A stretch of DNA of 64,000 bases from Paracandidimonas soli (GTDB lineage: Bacteria > Pseudomonadota > Gammaproteobacteria > Burkholderiales > Burkholderiaceae_B), in the NCBI RefSeq assembly GCF_004342005.1, contig NZ_SMBX01000005.1:213245-277244 (forward strand), given 5' to 3'. The translations under genes and the position numbers were made by a program. Under the pieces are notes generated by a model. The model worked only from the letters and a program-made list of their open reading frames with translations. It was not told the origin of the DNA and searched no databases. Positions 1 through 10,999 of this stretch are shown one piece after another. The stretch's first letter is position 1, and every line of letters starts with the position of its first letter.

Positions 1-90
1 TGGATCCGTTTTTCCGGCCAGGAAGGAACGAGCAAGCCGCAACCGGTCTCCTCGGACATCCCTTTCCGCCTGGCGCGCTGCAATATCTAA
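1..90 (+). CDS. 3' end of an unidentified protein (partial)
   Basis: An open frame runs from base 1 to a TAA at 88-90 and ends ...PFRLARCNI. The true start lies outside the window. It is in the same direction as the efflux operon that follows 155 nt later. No domain is recognisable in 29 residues. Between it and mdtA the sequence shows nothing coding. This is read as the tail of a real gene only because the frame is open from the edge and typical in codon use, so it could be chance. Confidence 0.35.
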   Translation, partial: WIRFSGQEGTSKPQPVSSDIPFRLARCNI

Positions 91-245
91 GCTCAGGCCG
101 GGGTAGCCGCGTCCTGCTGCGGCAGGGAGGCAGATAGTTGTTGCGCCCCATTTCAAATTGGCAGAATCCGTAGCTTGCGACGGCGCAATCAGCGAGAATG
201 TCGGGCAACCGAACATCACGCAGGTATTGCCCTGGAGATCGCTGT

Positions 246-1586
246 ATGCCGGAAAACCCTGGCTCCCGTTCCGACCTCGCCGTCACGAAGACAAACCCTG
301 GACCGCATCCCGGCAATGGCCGTCCGCCCGGGAAACCCCCTTGCCGGGTCTGTCCGTGGATATGGGCCGCGCTAATCCTGCTGGCTGTGGGAGCGGTGGC
401 CTGGTATGTGAACAAGCCCGCCGCGCCGCAGGCTCCCGGCGGCATGTTCGGCATGCGGGGGATGTCGGGCATGGCGGTTCCAGTGCAGGTGGCCGACGTC
501 CAGCCGGCGCGCATCGACTATACGATACGTGCCATCGGCACCGTGACTGCATTCAATACCGTGGCGGTGCGCAGCCGGGTCGATGGCGAGCTGCAGCAGA
601 TCGTCTTCGAGGACGGGCAATACGTAAACGAAGGCGATCTGCTGGCGCAGATCGATCCTCGTCCCTTCCAGGTACAGCTGGACCAGGCTCTCGGGCAGCA
701 GTCGCAGAATGCGGCGCAGCTGCTCAATGCGCAGCGCGATCTGCAGCGCTACCGCCAGCTCTACAAGCAGAACTCCATCGCCAGGCAGGTGGTTGACACC
801 CAGGAAGCGCAAGTGCAGCAGTTGCTGGGAGGGCAGCGGTCCGACGAGGCTGCCGTCAGCAACGCGCGCCTGCAGCTGGAGTACACCCGCATCACGGCGC
901 CGATCAGCGGCAGGCTGGGTCTGCGCCGTCTCGACAAAGGCAACCTGATTTCCGCAGCCAATGCCGACGGTCTGGTGACGATCACGCAAATACAGCCGAT
1001 TTCCGTACTGTTCACAGTGCCGCAGGCGCAGGTGCCCGATGTCATGGCGCAGTTGCGCCAGGGGCATGCGCTCACCGTGGATCTCTACGACCAGGAAGGC
1101 AGCCGGAAGCTGGCTTCGGGCGAGCTCATGTCCCTGGACAACCAGATCGATGCCGGAACCGGCACGCTGAAGCTCAAGGCGCGCTTCGGCAACGAGGATG
1201 AATCGCTGTTTCCCAATCAGTTCGTGAATGTGCGCCTGAGGGTCAGCGTCGAGGATGCGCCTGTCACGGTCCCCGTGGGGGCGGTGCAGCACGGCTCCAT
1301 CGGCGCGTTCGTCTATGTCGTGACGCCAGAAAGCACCGTCACGGTCCGGCGCGTCGTTACAGGGCGCAGCAACGGAGAGCGCATCGCGATCAGCTCGGGG
1401 CTGGAGGCCGGCGAACGGGTCGTGCTGGAAGGCACCGATCGCCTGCGGGAGGGCTCCACGATCATCGTGCCGGGCCAGGATGCCCAGGAGGCGCAAGCCA
1501 ACGGCGTTCCGCCGGCACAGGGCGCGCGGCCCAGGGATGGCGCGCGCCAGGGCAGCGGTGGCGCCCGTCCGCCCAGGGCAGGATGA
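246..1586 (+). CDS. mdtA: RND efflux periplasmic adaptor subunit (MdtA-like membrane fusion protein)
   Basis: Periplasmic adaptor that links an inner-membrane RND pump to an outer-membrane channel. About 446 residues. A single N-terminal membrane anchor lies at about residues 37-56 (WIWAALILLAVGAVAWYV), followed by a Met/Gly-rich linker, a biotinyl/lipoyl-like barrel-sandwich region (RSRVDGELQQIVFEDGQ), a coiled-coil hairpin rich in Gln and Ala, and a C-terminal membrane-proximal domain. The start at 246 is chosen because GGAG lies 8 nt upstream. An in-frame ATG at 198 has no good site. It is 6 nt from the next gene, so it is the first gene of a four-gene operon (adaptor, two RND pumps, outer-membrane factor). 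The paired pumps point to the MdtABC type of multidrug exporter. The substrate cannot be read from sequence. Confidence 0.93.
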   Translation: MPENPGSRSDLAVTKTNPGPHPGNGRPPGKPPCRVCPWIWAALILLAVGAVAWYVNKPAAPQAPGGMFGMRGMSGMAVPVQVADVQPARIDYTIRAIGTVTAFNTVAVRSRVDGELQQIVFEDGQYVNEGDLLAQIDPRPFQVQLDQALGQQSQNAAQLLNAQRDLQRYRQLYKQNSIARQVVDTQEAQVQQLLGGQRSDEAAVSNARLQLEYTRITAPISGRLGLRRLDKGNLISAANADGLVTITQIQPISVLFTVPQAQVPDVMAQLRQGHALTVDLYDQEGSRKLASGELMSLDNQIDAGTGTLKLKARFGNEDESLFPNQFVNVRLRVSVEDAPVTVPVGAVQHGSIGAFVYVVTPESTVTVRRVVTGRSNGERIAISSGLEAGERVVLEGTDRLREGSTIIVPGQDAQEAQANGVPPAQGARPRDGARQGSGGARPPRAG

Positions 1587-1592
1587 CGGCGC

Positions 1593-4500
1593 ATGAATCT
1601 GTCGCGCTTGTTCATCCTGAGGCCGGTCGCCACGACACTGATGACGCTGGCGCTGCTGGTGTCCGGCCTGCTGGCCTATCGGCTGCTGCCGGTATCGGCG
1701 CTGCCGCAGGTGGATTACCCCACCATCCAGGTTACGACGCTGTATCCCGGCGCCAGCCCGGAGGTCATGACCGCGCTGGTGACGTCGCCGCTGGAGCGGC
1801 AGTTCGGCCAGATGCCGGGGCTGACACAGATGAGCTCGTCGAGTTCCGGCGGCTCGTCCGTCATCACCTTGCAGTTCGACCTGGACCTGTCGCTGGATGT
1901 GGCGGAGCAGGAAGTGCAGGCCGCCATCAATGCGGCATCCAACCTGCTGCCCGGCGATCTTCCCGCCCCTCCCATCTACAGCAAGGTCAATCCGGCCGAT
2001 GCGCCGGTCGTCAGCCTGGCCGTGACCTCGCCCACGCTGCCGCTGCACCAGGTGCGCGACCTGATCGACGTGCGCGTGGCGCAGAAGCTGTCGCAGATCA
2101 ATGGCGTGGGCCTGGTCAGCATTGCGGGCGGGCAGCGGCCCGCCGTGCGCATCCAGGCCAACCCGCAGCAACTGGCGGCGCACGGCCTGACCCTGTCGTC
2201 CGTGCGTTCCGCCATCACCGCGGCCAATGTCAACCAGCCCAAGGGCAACCTGGACGGCCCGCAGCGTTCCATTTCCATCAATGCCGACGATCAGCTGCGC
2301 TCCATACAGGACTATGAGAACCTGATCCTGTCCTATGCCGACGGCGCCACGCTGAGGCTGGGCGACGTCGCCACGATACGCTACGACGCCGAGAACATCC
2401 GCCAGGCCGCCTGGATCGGCAGGCAGCCCGCCATCCTGCTGAATATACAGAAGCAGCCCGGCGCCAACGTGATCGAGGTAGTGGACCGCGTCATGGCCAT
2501 GCTGCCGTCGCTGCAGCAGGCCATGCCCGCCGGCATCGATATCATGGTGGCCACCGACCGCACGCAGACCATACGCGATGCCATCCACCATGTGCAGATG
2601 GAAATGTTCATCGCCATCGGGCTGGTCGTGCTGGTGACCTTCGTCTTCCTGCGCAACTGGACGGCGACGCTGATCCCCAGCGTCGTGGTGCCGCTGTCGC
2701 TGGTCGGCACCTTCGCCATCATGTATTTCCTGGGGTTCAGCATCAATACGCTGACGCTGATGGCGCTGACGATCGCGACAGGCTTCGTCGTCGATGACGC
2801 CATCGTGATGATCGAGAACATCACGCGCTATATCGAAGACGGCGACGCGCCGCTGGCCGCCGCCCTGAAAGGCGCCAGGCAGATCAGCTTCACGCTGGTG
2901 TCCCTGACGCTGTCGCTGGTCGCCGTGCTGATTCCGCTGCTGTTCATGCAGGGCGTGATCGGCAGGCTGTTCAGCGAGTTTGCGGTGACGCTGGCGGTCG
3001 CCATCCTGATTTCCCTGCTGATTTCCCTGACGCTGACGCCCATGATGTGCGCGCACCTGCTCAAGCCCGCGGGAGTCATGCAGGAAGGGCGGCTGCAGCA
3101 ATGGATGGGCGTGCATCTCGAGCGCCTGGCCGCGGCATACGATCGGGCGCTGCGCTGGGTGCTGGCGCACCAGCCGCTGACGCTGCTGATCGCCCTGGGA
3201 ACATTGGCGCTGACGGTCATGCTGTATCTGCTGGTGCCCAAGGGGTTTTTCCCGCAGCAGGACACAGGCCTGATACAGGCCATCAGCCAGGCGCCGCAGA
3301 CCGTATCATTCCAGTCCATGGTGCAGCGCCAGCAGGGGCTGGCGGAGCGGCTGCTGCAGGATGAGGACGTGGCGGCCGTCACCTCCTTCGTGGGGATCGA
3401 CGGCACCAATGCCACCATGAACACCGGTCGCATGCAGATTGCGCTCAAGCCTGTCGGCGAGCGCGGCTCGAGCGTGCGGGAAGTCATCCGCCGGCTGATG
3501 GAGTCCGCGGGCGAGGATGCCGGGATGCAGGTGTTCATGCAGCCGGTGCAGGATCTCAGCATCGAAGACCGCATCAGCCGTACGCAATATCAGCTCACCC
3601 TGTCCGACCCGGACCAGCAGCGGCTGATCGATTGGACGCCGGCGCTGGTGCAGGCCATGCGCGGCCTGCCTGAACTGACGGATGTGGTCGACGACCTTCA
3701 AAGCCGCGGACTGCAGGCGCAACTGGTCATCAACCGCGATGCGGCGGCCCGCCTGGGCATATCGGTCGCCACCATCAACGAGGCGCTCTACGATGCCTTC
3801 GGCCAGCGGCTTGTATCGACGATCTTCACGCAGTCCTCGCAGTACCGCATCGTGCTCGAAGCGCCGCCCGGGCAGAGCAGCACGCCCGAAGACCTGGCAG
3901 GGATCTACGTGCCTTCGTCCTCGGGCGAGCCCGTTTCCCTCGGCAACCTGGCGCGCATCGAGCTGGGTAGCGCCCTGCTGTCCATCGAGCGCATGGGACA
4001 GTTTCCCGCCGCCACGGTGTCGTTCAACCTGGCCGACGGCACGGCGCTTTCCGATGCGGTGGACGCGATTGCCGGCCTGCCGCAGGAAATCGGCATGCCG
4101 GCGTCGATAGAAATGCACTACCAGGGCGCGGCCAAGGCCTTCCAGGAATCGCAGCAAAGCACGCTGTTGCTGCTGCTGGCGGCGGTCGTGGTCATGTATA
4201 TCGTGCTGGGCGTGCTGTACGAAAACTTCATCCATCCGGTCACTATTCTCTCGACGCTGCCGTCGGCGACCGTGGGGGCGCTGCTGGCTTTGCTGCTGGC
4301 CGGTCACGAGCTGGACATGATCGGGCTGATCGGCATCATCCTGCTGATCGGTATCGTCAAGAAGAACGCCATCATGATGATTGATTTCGCGCTGGATGCC
4401 GAGCGCTCGCGCGGGCTGTCGCCGCTGGCCGCGATCCACGAGGCGGCGCTGCTGCGTTTCCGGCCCATTCTCATGACGACGCTGGCCGCCTTGTTCGGCG

Positions 4501-4691
4501 CGCTTCCGCTGATGCTGGCGACGGGATCCGGCGCCGAGCTGCGCCAGCCGCTGGGCCTGGCGATGGTGGGCGGCCTGCTGTGTAGCCAGTTGCTGACGAT
4601 CTTCACGACGCCGGTCATCTATCTGATGTTCGACCGCCTGGGCGTGGGCGTCAGGCGCAGGGCGGGCCATGCGGGAGCGGGCGGGGCATGA
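1593..4691 (+). CDS. mdtB: RND multidrug efflux transporter, MdtB-like subunit
   Basis: Inner-membrane proton-driven efflux pump of the HAE1/AcrB family, 1032 residues, the usual length. It has an N-terminal helix, two large periplasmic porter loops and two blocks of membrane helices. The proton-relay Asp pair is visible in helix 4 ([13 protein letters not shown]). The conserved [15 protein letters not shown] motif lies in the second half. It starts 6 nt after mdtA and its stop overlaps the next start as ATGA, so translation is coupled. In the Mdt system the MdtB and MdtC paralogues form a mixed trimer. The adjacency of two full-length RND genes supports that assignment over a simple AcrB-type pump. 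Confidence 0.93.
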   Translation: MNLSRLFILRPVATTLMTLALLVSGLLAYRLLPVSALPQVDYPTIQVTTLYPGASPEVMTALVTSPLERQFGQMPGLTQMSSSSSGGSSVITLQFDLDLSLDVAEQEVQAAINAASNLLPGDLPAPPIYSKVNPADAPVVSLAVTSPTLPLHQVRDLIDVRVAQKLSQINGVGLVSIAGGQRPAVRIQANPQQLAAHGLTLSSVRSAITAANVNQPKGNLDGPQRSISINADDQLRSIQDYENLILSYADGATLRLGDVATIRYDAENIRQAAWIGRQPAILLNIQKQPGANVIEVVDRVMAMLPSLQQAMPAGIDIMVATDRTQTIRDAIHHVQMEMFIAIGLVVLVTFVFLRNWTATLIPSVVVPLSLVGTFAIMYFLGFSINTLTLMALTIATGFVVDDAIVMIENITRYIEDGDAPLAAALKGARQISFTLVSLTLSLVAVLIPLLFMQGVIGRLFSEFAVTLAVAILISLLISLTLTPMMCAHLLKPAGVMQEGRLQQWMGVHLERLAAAYDRALRWVLAHQPLTLLIALGTLALTVMLYLLVPKGFFPQQDTGLIQAISQAPQTVSFQSMVQRQQGLAERLLQDEDVAAVTSFVGIDGTNATMNTGRMQIALKPVGERGSSVREVIRRLMESAGEDAGMQVFMQPVQDLSIEDRISRTQYQLTLSDPDQQRLIDWTPALVQAMRGLPELTDVVDDLQSRGLQAQLVINRDAAARLGISVATINEALYDAFGQRLVSTIFTQSSQYRIVLEAPPGQSSTPEDLAGIYVPSSSGEPVSLGNLARIELGSALLSIERMGQFPAATVSFNLADGTALSDAVDAIAGLPQEIGMPASIEMHYQGAAKAFQESQQSTLLLLLAAVVVMYIVLGVLYENFIHPVTILSTLPSATVGALLALLLAGHELDMIGLIGIILLIGIVKKNAIMMIDFALDAERSRGLSPLAAIHEAALLRFRPILMTTLAALFGALPLMLATGSGAELRQPLGLAMVGGLLCSQLLTIFTTPVIYLMFDRLGVGVRRRAGHAGAGGA

Positions 4692-7600
4692 GAGGCCTGG
4701 GACTGTTCATCCTGAGGCCGGTCGGCACGGCGTTGCTGTGTCTGGCCGTGGTGCTGATGGGGCTGCTTGCCTACCGGCAGTTGCCGGTGGCGCCGCTGCC
4801 GCAGGTGGATTTTCCCATGATCTCCGTGTCGGCCAGCATGGCGGGCGCCAGTCCGGAAACCATGGCGTCCAGCGTCGCCATGCCGCTGGAGCAGTCGCTC
4901 GGCGCAATCGCGGGACTGACGGAGATGAGCTCGCGCAATTCCGAGGGGTCGACGCAGATCACCCTGCGCTTCGACCTGGGGCGCGATGTGAACAGCGCGG
5001 CGCGCGACGTGCAGGCCGCCATCAATGCGGCGCGGCCCATGCTGCCGTCCAGCCTGCGCAGCAATCCCACCTATCACAAGATCAACCCCTCCTCCGCGCC
5101 CATCATGACGCTGGCGCTCAGTTCGGCGACGGCCACCAAGGGGGAACTGTACGATTTCGCCTCCACCATCATCGCGCAGAAACTGTCGCAAGTAGCGGGC
5201 GTGGGCGAGGTCAGCGTGGGAGGGAGCTCGCTGCCGGCCGTGCGCGTCAGCCTGAATCCGCACGCGCTGGCGGCGGCGGGCGTGGCGCTGGACGATGTGC
5301 GCAGGGCTTTGTCCGGCGCCAACAGCATGCGTCCGACCGGCATTGTGGAGAATACGCAGTTCCAGTGGCAGCTCGATGCCGGCGGCCAGCTCGAGGACGC
5401 GTCGGAGTACCGCGAGCTCATCGTGGCCTGGAAGGACGGCTCTCCTTTGAAGCTCAGCGATGTCGCCTCGGTCGAGAATTCGGTGGAGAATCGCTTCAAC
5501 GCCGGCTTCTTCAACGACAGGACGGCAGTGGTGCTGATGGTGCGCCGCCAGCCCGACGCCAACATCATCGCCACGGTCGACGCCATCCGCGAGCAACTGC
5601 CGCAATTGCAGGCCATGCTGCCGGCGGAAGTCACGCTGGACGTGGCCATGGACCGCTCCCCCAGCATCCGGGCGTCGTTGCTCGAAGCTGAAAAGACACT
5701 GGTCATCGCCGTATTGCTGGTGGTGGCGGTGGTGCTGGTGTTCCTGCGCAATGCGCGCGCGGCGCTGATTCCCAGCGTGGCGGTGCCGGTGTCGCTCATC
5801 GTCACGTTCACGGTGATGTGGTGGTTCGGATTCTCCCTGAATACGCTGTCGCTGATGGCCCTGATCGCGGCGACGGGTTTCGTGGTGGACGATGCCATCG
5901 TGGTACTGGAAAGCATCATGCGGCATATCGAGAAAGGCATGACGCCGATGCGGGCCGCCATGCGCGGGTTGCGCGAAGTCGGATTCACGGTGCTGGCCAT
6001 GAGCTTCTCACTGGTGGCGGTGTTTGTGCCCATGCTGCTGATGGGCGACATGATGGGGCGCATGTTCCGGGAATTCGCCGTCACTTTGTCGGCGGCCGTC
6101 CTGGTATCCATGGTGGTGTCGCTGCTGCTGACGCCGATGATGTGCGCCAGGCTGTTGCCCTCCGCACGCGTCCTGCGACAGCCCGGGAGGCTGTCGCGCA
6201 TGATCGGCGCGATCGGCTCTGCCATCCAGCGCGGTTATGAAAGCTCGCTGTCATGGTCGCTGTCGCATGGTCGCTTCATGCTGCTGCTGCTGGCCGCAAC
6301 CGTGGGGCTGAACGCCTATCTGTACGTCGTCGTGCCGAAAAGCATGCTGCCTCAGCAGGATACCGGGCAGCTGATGGGATTTTTCCGTGTCGACCAGGGG
6401 ACGTCGTTCCAGGCCATGGAGCCCAAGCTGGACCAGTTCCGGCGCATTATCATGAAGGATCCGGCGGTGGAAAGCGTGGCGGGCTTCGCCGGCGGCCGCA
6501 GCGGCACCAGCACCATGCTGATGGTGCAGCTCAAGCCCGTGGCCGAGCGCGGCGCCACCGCCGCCGAGGTGGTGAACCGGTTGCGGGGCCAGTTCCAGGG
6601 CGTGCCCGGTGCCAGGCTGACGCTGGTGCCGCAGCAGGATATCTTCATGGGCGGCCCGCAGGGTTCGGCTTCGTATTCATACTCCTTGCTTGGCAGCGAG
6701 CTGGATCTTATCAAGACCTGGCTGCCGCGCGTGCAGCAGGCCCTGGCGGGCTTGCCGGAGCTGGTCGATGTCGATACCGATATCGAAGACAAGGGCCAGC
6801 GCGTGCAACTGCATATCGACCGCGATGCGGCCACCCGCCTGGGCGTGGACATGAGCCTGATCGCCTCGACCCTGAACAGTTCCTTCAGCGAACGGCAGGT
6901 ATCCGTCATCTACCGGCCGCTGAACCAGTACCGCGTCGTGATGGGAGTGGATCCGCGCTATGCGCAGGATATCGAGGCCTTGCAGCAGGTGCAGGTCATC
7001 ACGGCCGACGGCAGCCGCATCCCCCTGTCGTCATTCACCCGCTTCGAAATGCAGAGCGCGCCGACGACCGTCAGGCACCAGGGGTTGTTTGCGTCGGAAA
7101 GCATTTCGTTCAGCCTGGCGCCGGGCGTGTCGCTGGAGCAGGCTGTCATCGCGGTTGAGCGGGCGGTGGCCGCCACGAACCTGCCGACGCAGGAAATCCA
7201 GGCGGGCTTCCTGGGCGAGGCCCAGCAGATGCGGCAGACCGTGGCGCAGCAGCCCTTGCTTATCCTGGCTGCGCTGGTCACGATGTATATCGTGCTGGGC
7301 GTCCTGTACGAGAGCTATGTGCATCCCCTGACGATCCTGTCCACCCTGCCTTCCGCGGGTATCGGCGCATTGCTGGCCCTGATGATGGCGAATGAGCCGT
7401 TCTCGCTGGTGGCGCTGATCGGTATTTTCCTGCTGATCGGCGTCGTCAAGAAGAACGCCATCATGATGGTGGATTTCGCCCTGAGCGCGCAGCGGTCTCA
7501 GGGGCTGTCCTCGCGGGACGCCATCGTACAGGCTTGTCTGATACGATTTCGGCCCATCATGATGACGACGGTATCGACGATTTTCGGAGCCTTGCCGCTT

Positions 7601-7762
7601 ATCCTGGCAACTGGCGCGGGCGTGGAGATGCGCCGTCCGCTGGGGGTGACCATTATCGGAGGCCTGGTGGTCAGCCAGGTGCTGACGCTGTACACGACAC
7701 CGGTCGTATATTTATACCTCGACCGGCTTCGCACAAGAGTCCGGCGCGGACGCAAGGAATAG
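4688..7762 (+). CDS. mdtC: RND multidrug efflux transporter, MdtC-like subunit
   Basis: Second RND pump subunit, 1024 residues, clearly paralogous to the preceding gene: both open with [10 protein letters not shown] and share the GFVVDDAIV and [15 protein letters not shown] motifs. Proton-relay acidic pair intact. It starts inside the ATGA overlap with mdtB. It is inferred to assemble with MdtB, the adaptor at 246-1586 and the outer-membrane factor that follows. Which of the two pumps is functionally B or C is taken from gene order only. Confidence 0.92.
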   Translation: MRGLGLFILRPVGTALLCLAVVLMGLLAYRQLPVAPLPQVDFPMISVSASMAGASPETMASSVAMPLEQSLGAIAGLTEMSSRNSEGSTQITLRFDLGRDVNSAARDVQAAINAARPMLPSSLRSNPTYHKINPSSAPIMTLALSSATATKGELYDFASTIIAQKLSQVAGVGEVSVGGSSLPAVRVSLNPHALAAAGVALDDVRRALSGANSMRPTGIVENTQFQWQLDAGGQLEDASEYRELIVAWKDGSPLKLSDVASVENSVENRFNAGFFNDRTAVVLMVRRQPDANIIATVDAIREQLPQLQAMLPAEVTLDVAMDRSPSIRASLLEAEKTLVIAVLLVVAVVLVFLRNARAALIPSVAVPVSLIVTFTVMWWFGFSLNTLSLMALIAATGFVVDDAIVVLESIMRHIEKGMTPMRAAMRGLREVGFTVLAMSFSLVAVFVPMLLMGDMMGRMFREFAVTLSAAVLVSMVVSLLLTPMMCARLLPSARVLRQPGRLSRMIGAIGSAIQRGYESSLSWSLSHGRFMLLLLAATVGLNAYLYVVVPKSMLPQQDTGQLMGFFRVDQGTSFQAMEPKLDQFRRIIMKDPAVESVAGFAGGRSGTSTMLMVQLKPVAERGATAAEVVNRLRGQFQGVPGARLTLVPQQDIFMGGPQGSASYSYSLLGSELDLIKTWLPRVQQALAGLPELVDVDTDIEDKGQRVQLHIDRDAATRLGVDMSLIASTLNSSFSERQVSVIYRPLNQYRVVMGVDPRYAQDIEALQQVQVITADGSRIPLSSFTRFEMQSAPTTVRHQGLFASESISFSLAPGVSLEQAVIAVERAVAATNLPTQEIQAGFLGEAQQMRQTVAQQPLLILAALVTMYIVLGVLYESYVHPLTILSTLPSAGIGALLALMMANEPFSLVALIGIFLLIGVVKKNAIMMVDFALSAQRSQGLSSRDAIVQACLIRFRPIMMTTVSTIFGALPLILATGAGVEMRRPLGVTIIGGLVVSQVLTLYTTPVVYLYLDRLRTRVRRGRKE

Positions 7763-7797
7763 GCATAGGCATGCGGCTGGAGCAAAGGAAAGACGGA

Positions 7798-9222
7798 ATG
7801 ATCAGAAGAACAGGCAAGCTGGCGGCGGCCGGCATTCTGGCGGCGGCGCTTTCGGCATGCGCCGTGGGGCCGGATCACCAGCGTCCGGACCAGGAGATGG
7901 GTGATCACTATCGCCATGCCGAGGGTTGGGTGCAGGTGGATGCGGCCGCGCAGGCGGAGATGGCCCGCGACTGGTGGACGACGTTCAGCGATGCCAGGCT
8001 GGACGGCCTGATGGCGCAGCTGCTGCGTGAAAACCTGACGCTGCGGGAAGCCGAGGCGCGCTATCGCCAGGCGCAAGCCGGATTGCGCGGCGCGCAGGCG
8101 GGGCTGTTCCCCACGGTGGGCAGCAATGCCTCCGCCACGCGCTCGGGCGGCGGCGATGGGGAGGCCGGCAATCGTTATTCGCTCAGCGGCAACGTAAGCT
8201 GGGAGGTCGATGTCTGGGGGCGTGTGCGGCGCAATGTCGAGGCGGGAGAGGCCTCGGCGCAGGCCAGCGCGGCCGACTTGGCCGCGACGCAGCTGAGCCT
8301 GCAGTCGACGCTGGCGCAGACCTATTTCCGGCTGCTGTCGCTGGATGCGGAAAAACGCCTGATGGAGCAGACGATAACCGCCTACGAGCGTTCCCTGCAG
8401 ATGACGGAAAATCGCTACCAGGCGGGCGTGTCGGCGCAGACGGACGTGGCGGCCTCGCTCTCGCAGCTGGAAAACGCCAGGGCGCAGCGCCTTGCGCTGG
8501 AGCGCCAGCGCGCCGTGCATGAAAATGCCCTGGCCGTGCTGACGGGGCGGCCTCCGTCGGATTTCTCGCTGGATGAAACGATGCGGCTGGGGATAGTGCC
8601 GGTGGTGCCTGCTGGCGTGCCTTCGCAGTTGCTGCAGCGCAGGCCGGACATCGTGGCGGCGGAACGCCGGGTGGCGGAAGCCAATGCGCGCATCGGCGTG
8701 GCGCAGGCGGCGTGGTTCCCTTCGCTGACCTTGTCGGCGCAAGGCGGGTACAGCAGCGGCCAGTGGGCGCAGTGGCTGTCCGCGCCATCGCAGTTCTGGT
8801 CGCTGGGGCCGGCGCTCGCGCTTGCGCTGTTTGACGGAGGCGCGCGCCAGGCCTCGGTCGATTCGGCCCGGGCGGCGCACGAGGCGCAGAGCGCCGCCTA
8901 CCGCCAGACCGTGCTGACGGCGTTGCGCGAGGTCGAGGACTATCTGGTCAGCCTGCGCGTGCAAGAACAGGAGCAGGCCACCCAGGCGCGCGCGCTGGAG
9001 GCGTCGCGCGAAACGCTGCGCCTGATCACGAATCAGTACGAAGCGGGCATGGTCGATTACCTCAGCGTGGTGCAGGCGCAGGCGTCCGCGCTCAGCGCGG
9101 AGCGCACCGCCATCAGCCTGCAGGCGGACCGGCTGGTCAACAGCGTGCAACTGATCACGGCGCTGGGCGGTGGATGGGATGTTTCCCTGCTGGGGCAGGA
9201 GCCGGAAACTTCCGCTCCTTGA
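7798..9222 (+). CDS. Outer-membrane efflux lipoprotein, NodT/OprM family
   Basis: TolC-like channel protein of the RND system, 474 residues. Signal peptide with lipobox LSAC-A near residue 21, so it is a lipoprotein. Two repeated OEP domains with long Ala/Gln-rich helices follow, and the family motif LLQRRPDIVAAERRV is present near the middle. The start at 7798 is favoured by an AAAGGAAAG stretch just upstream. ATG 7771 is an in-frame alternative that would give nine extra residues. It lies 35 nt after mdtC in the same operon, completing a self-contained tripartite pump. Its TGA is followed directly by a 20-bp piece of the repeat described at 15893. Confidence 0.9.
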   Translation: MIRRTGKLAAAGILAAALSACAVGPDHQRPDQEMGDHYRHAEGWVQVDAAAQAEMARDWWTTFSDARLDGLMAQLLRENLTLREAEARYRQAQAGLRGAQAGLFPTVGSNASATRSGGGDGEAGNRYSLSGNVSWEVDVWGRVRRNVEAGEASAQASAADLAATQLSLQSTLAQTYFRLLSLDAEKRLMEQTITAYERSLQMTENRYQAGVSAQTDVAASLSQLENARAQRLALERQRAVHENALAVLTGRPPSDFSLDETMRLGIVPVVPAGVPSQLLQRRPDIVAAERRVAEANARIGVAQAAWFPSLTLSAQGGYSSGQWAQWLSAPSQFWSLGPALALALFDGGARQASVDSARAAHEAQSAAYRQTVLTALREVEDYLVSLRVQEQEQATQARALEASRETLRLITNQYEAGMVDYLSVVQAQASALSAERTAISLQADRLVNSVQLITALGGGWDVSLLGQEPETSAP

Positions 9223-9242
9223 CCACGCGCCCAAGCGCAAGC
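9223..9242 (+). repeat. 20-bp left-end fragment of the stop-codon-associated hairpin repeat
   Basis: The 20 bases directly after the OMF stop codon (CCACGCGCCCAAGCGCAAGC) are identical to the first 20 bases of the full repeats at 15893 and 30028. The hairpins that follow in full copies are absent. A different GC-rich hairpin (CGGCC-GGAT-GGCCG) and the thioredoxin leader follow instead. It is either a deletion remnant or an isolated left end. Confidence 0.75.
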
Positions 9243-9314
9243 TCAACGTAGATCAAAGAGCGGCCGGATGGCCGGGTGATATCATCGGTGTCATCCAAGG
9301 TACAGGCGTTTTCC

Positions 9315-9845
9315 ATGAAATCGAATTCTTTCCATTCCAGGCGCAGATTGCTGGGCATGGCGCTGGGCGCAACGGCATCGGGGATTCTTGCTCCGTGGCG
9401 TCCGGCGCTGGCGCAACCGGCCAAGGTGCCCGATCCGTTCTATACGCACGCGTTCGAGGATCTTGACGGTGTTTCGCAAGATATGGCCCGGTTCCTGGGC
9501 AAGCCGCTGGTGCTGAATTTCTGGGCCACGTGGTGCCCGCCCTGCGTCAAGGAGATGCCGGATCTCAATGCGCTAAACGCGAAGCATCCCGGCGTCGCCT
9601 TCCTCGGGCTCGCGATCGATACCGAAAGCAATGTGCGCAAGTTCCTGGAAAAGATTCCGGTCGATTACGATGTCATGATGGCGGGCAAGGGCGGCATGCG
9701 CCTGATGCGCGAGCTAGGCAACCGCCAGGGCGGCTTGCCGTTCACGCTGGTGTTCGATGCCAGGGGGCGCGTATCGCAGCGCATTCTCGGTCAGGTAGAT
9801 CCGGACGTTCTTGATGGCTATATCCGCGATCTTGCGGTATCCTGA
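9315..9845 (+). CDS. TlpA/ResA-like periplasmic thiol-disulfide oxidoreductase
   Basis: Exported thioredoxin-fold protein, 176 residues. The N-terminus has a twin-arginine-like SRRRLLGMALGA segment ending in an ALAQ cleavage site. The redox motif WATWCPPC lies around residue 65, followed by KEMPDL, typical of TlpA/ResA proteins. The family reduces disulfides in the periplasm, for example on apocytochromes c or copper sites. The specific partner here is not shown by the context. The start at 9315 is chosen because it leaves a normal signal peptide. ORFs beginning upstream (9276) would add residues before the RR motif. It follows the efflux operon at 92 nt and probably has its own promoter. Confidence 0.85.
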   Translation: MKSNSFHSRRRLLGMALGATASGILAPWRPALAQPAKVPDPFYTHAFEDLDGVSQDMARFLGKPLVLNFWATWCPPCVKEMPDLNALNAKHPGVAFLGLAIDTESNVRKFLEKIPVDYDVMMAGKGGMRLMRELGNRQGGLPFTLVFDARGRVSQRILGQVDPDVLDGYIRDLAVS

Positions 9846-9951
9846 TGCAAACATGCGCGATTCCGGTGAAGGGCTTGCGGCTTTGCACCCATCGCCCGCA
9901 CGTATGCCCGGACCCTGTCCCAGGGTTACATTTAGGTGAAAATTAATGGAC

Positions 9952-9986
9952 AAAGACGGCTTTTTGGCGTAAAAAGAGCGGTCTTT
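9952..9986 (+). terminator. A/T-tract hairpin between the thioredoxin gene and aroQ
   Basis: The arms AAAGACGGCTTTTT and AAAAAGAGCGGTCTTT pair with one mismatch and a two-base bulge around a GGCGT loop. The right arm runs into a T-rich tract six bases before the aroQ start. It may end the tlpA-like transcript or act as an attenuator in the aroQ leader. A smaller perfect hairpin (ACCCTG-TCC-CAGGGT) lies at 9912-9926. Confidence 0.5.
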
Positions 9987-9991
9987 CTTCT

Positions 9992-10438
9992 ATGAGTACC
10001 TCGATGGCGCGACATATCCTTGTGTTGCATGGTCCCAATCTCAATCTGCTTGGCACCAGACAGCCCGAAATCTACGGGCATGAAACACTGGCCGACATCA
10101 ATGCGCATCTTGAGCGTGTCGCCGCGGAACATGGCGCACAGTGCAGCCATTTCCAGAGCAACCACGAAGGCGAACTGCTGGACCGCATCCATGCGGCGCG
10201 TCAGGACGGCACGGATTTCATCATCATCAATGCGGGTGCTTATACGCATACCAGCATTGCGCTGGCCGACGGGCTGGCATCGGTGGATATCCCCTTCATC
10301 GAAGTCCATTTGTCCAATGTCTACCGGAGAGAAGCGTTCCGGCACCACTCCTTCCTGTCTTCGACGGCGAAAGGCGTCGTTGCCGGACTGGGGGCTTTCG
10401 GCTACGAGGCCGCTTTGCTCAGCGCGCTGCGTGCCTGA
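9992..10438 (+). CDS. aroQ: 3-dehydroquinate dehydratase, type II
   Basis: Shikimate-pathway enzyme converting 3-dehydroquinate to 3-dehydroshikimate, cytosolic dodecamer. 148 residues, the normal size. Family motifs are intact: [16 protein letters not shown] with the catalytic Tyr, [23 protein letters not shown], and [17 protein letters not shown] with the catalytic His. An alternative start, MARHIL at 10004, is in frame. Neither has a strong ribosome site. It lies 99 nt upstream of accB, an order common in proteobacteria, and may be co-transcribed with it. Confidence 0.96.
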   Translation: MSTSMARHILVLHGPNLNLLGTRQPEIYGHETLADINAHLERVAAEHGAQCSHFQSNHEGELLDRIHAARQDGTDFIIINAGAYTHTSIALADGLASVDIPFIEVHLSNVYRREAFRHHSFLSSTAKGVVAGLGAFGYEAALLSALRA

Positions 10439-10537
10439 AGGCGAACGCGGGCCGCTGGCGGGTAGTGGCGTAGAGGTATTTTTTAAATCACTGTTGTTGC
10501 GCGCAAGCATGTTGCGTGAACTTGATGGGAAGGTTGT

Positions 10538-10996
10538 ATGGATCTGAGAAAACTGAAAACACTGATCGATCTGGTCGCAGACTCCGGCATTGCCGAACTG
10601 GAGATCACCGAAGGCGACGACAAGGTGCGCATCGTCAAATTCTCGCAGGCGCCGCAGATCATTGCCAGCGCTCCGGCCGCAGCCGCGGCGCCGGTCGTCG
10701 TCGCTTCGGAAGCCGCCGCGCCGGCCGCCGCCCCTGCGCCGGCCGCACCGGCGCAGCCTGCAGGCCATACTGTCAAGGCGCCGATGGTCGGCACCTTCTA
10801 TCGCTCGCCCAATCCCGGCGCCGCGCCTTTCGTGGAGGTCGGCCAGTCGGTCAAGGAAGGCGAGCCGCTGTGCATCATCGAAGCCATGAAGCTGCTCAAT
10901 GAGATCGAAGCCGACAAGGCGGGCGTCATCAAGGAAATCCTGGTGGAGAACGGCGAACCCGTCGAATACGGTCAACCCCTGTTTGTCATCGGCTAA
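10538..10996 (+). CDS. accB: Acetyl-CoA carboxylase biotin carboxyl carrier protein
   Basis: Carries the biotin that shuttles CO2 in the first step of fatty-acid synthesis. 152 residues: an N-terminal region ([12 protein letters not shown]), an Ala/Pro-rich flexible linker at about residues 42-78, and a C-terminal biotinyl domain with the modified lysine in [16 protein letters not shown] lies 5 nt before the ATG. Only 3 nt separate it from accC, the usual co-translated pair. Confidence 0.97.
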   Translation: MDLRKLKTLIDLVADSGIAELEITEGDDKVRIVKFSQAPQIIASAPAAAAAPVVVASEAAAPAAAPAPAAPAQPAGHTVKAPMVGTFYRSPNPGAAPFVEVGQSVKEGEPLCIIEAMKLLNEIEADKAGVIKEILVENGEPVEYGQPLFVIG

Positions 10997-10999
10997 GGT

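Noticed and set aside
372..3170. Long minus-strand open frame across the efflux operon
   Set aside because: His/Gln/Arg-rich composition typical of the antisense of high-GC genes; the plus-strand mdtA and mdtB are clear.
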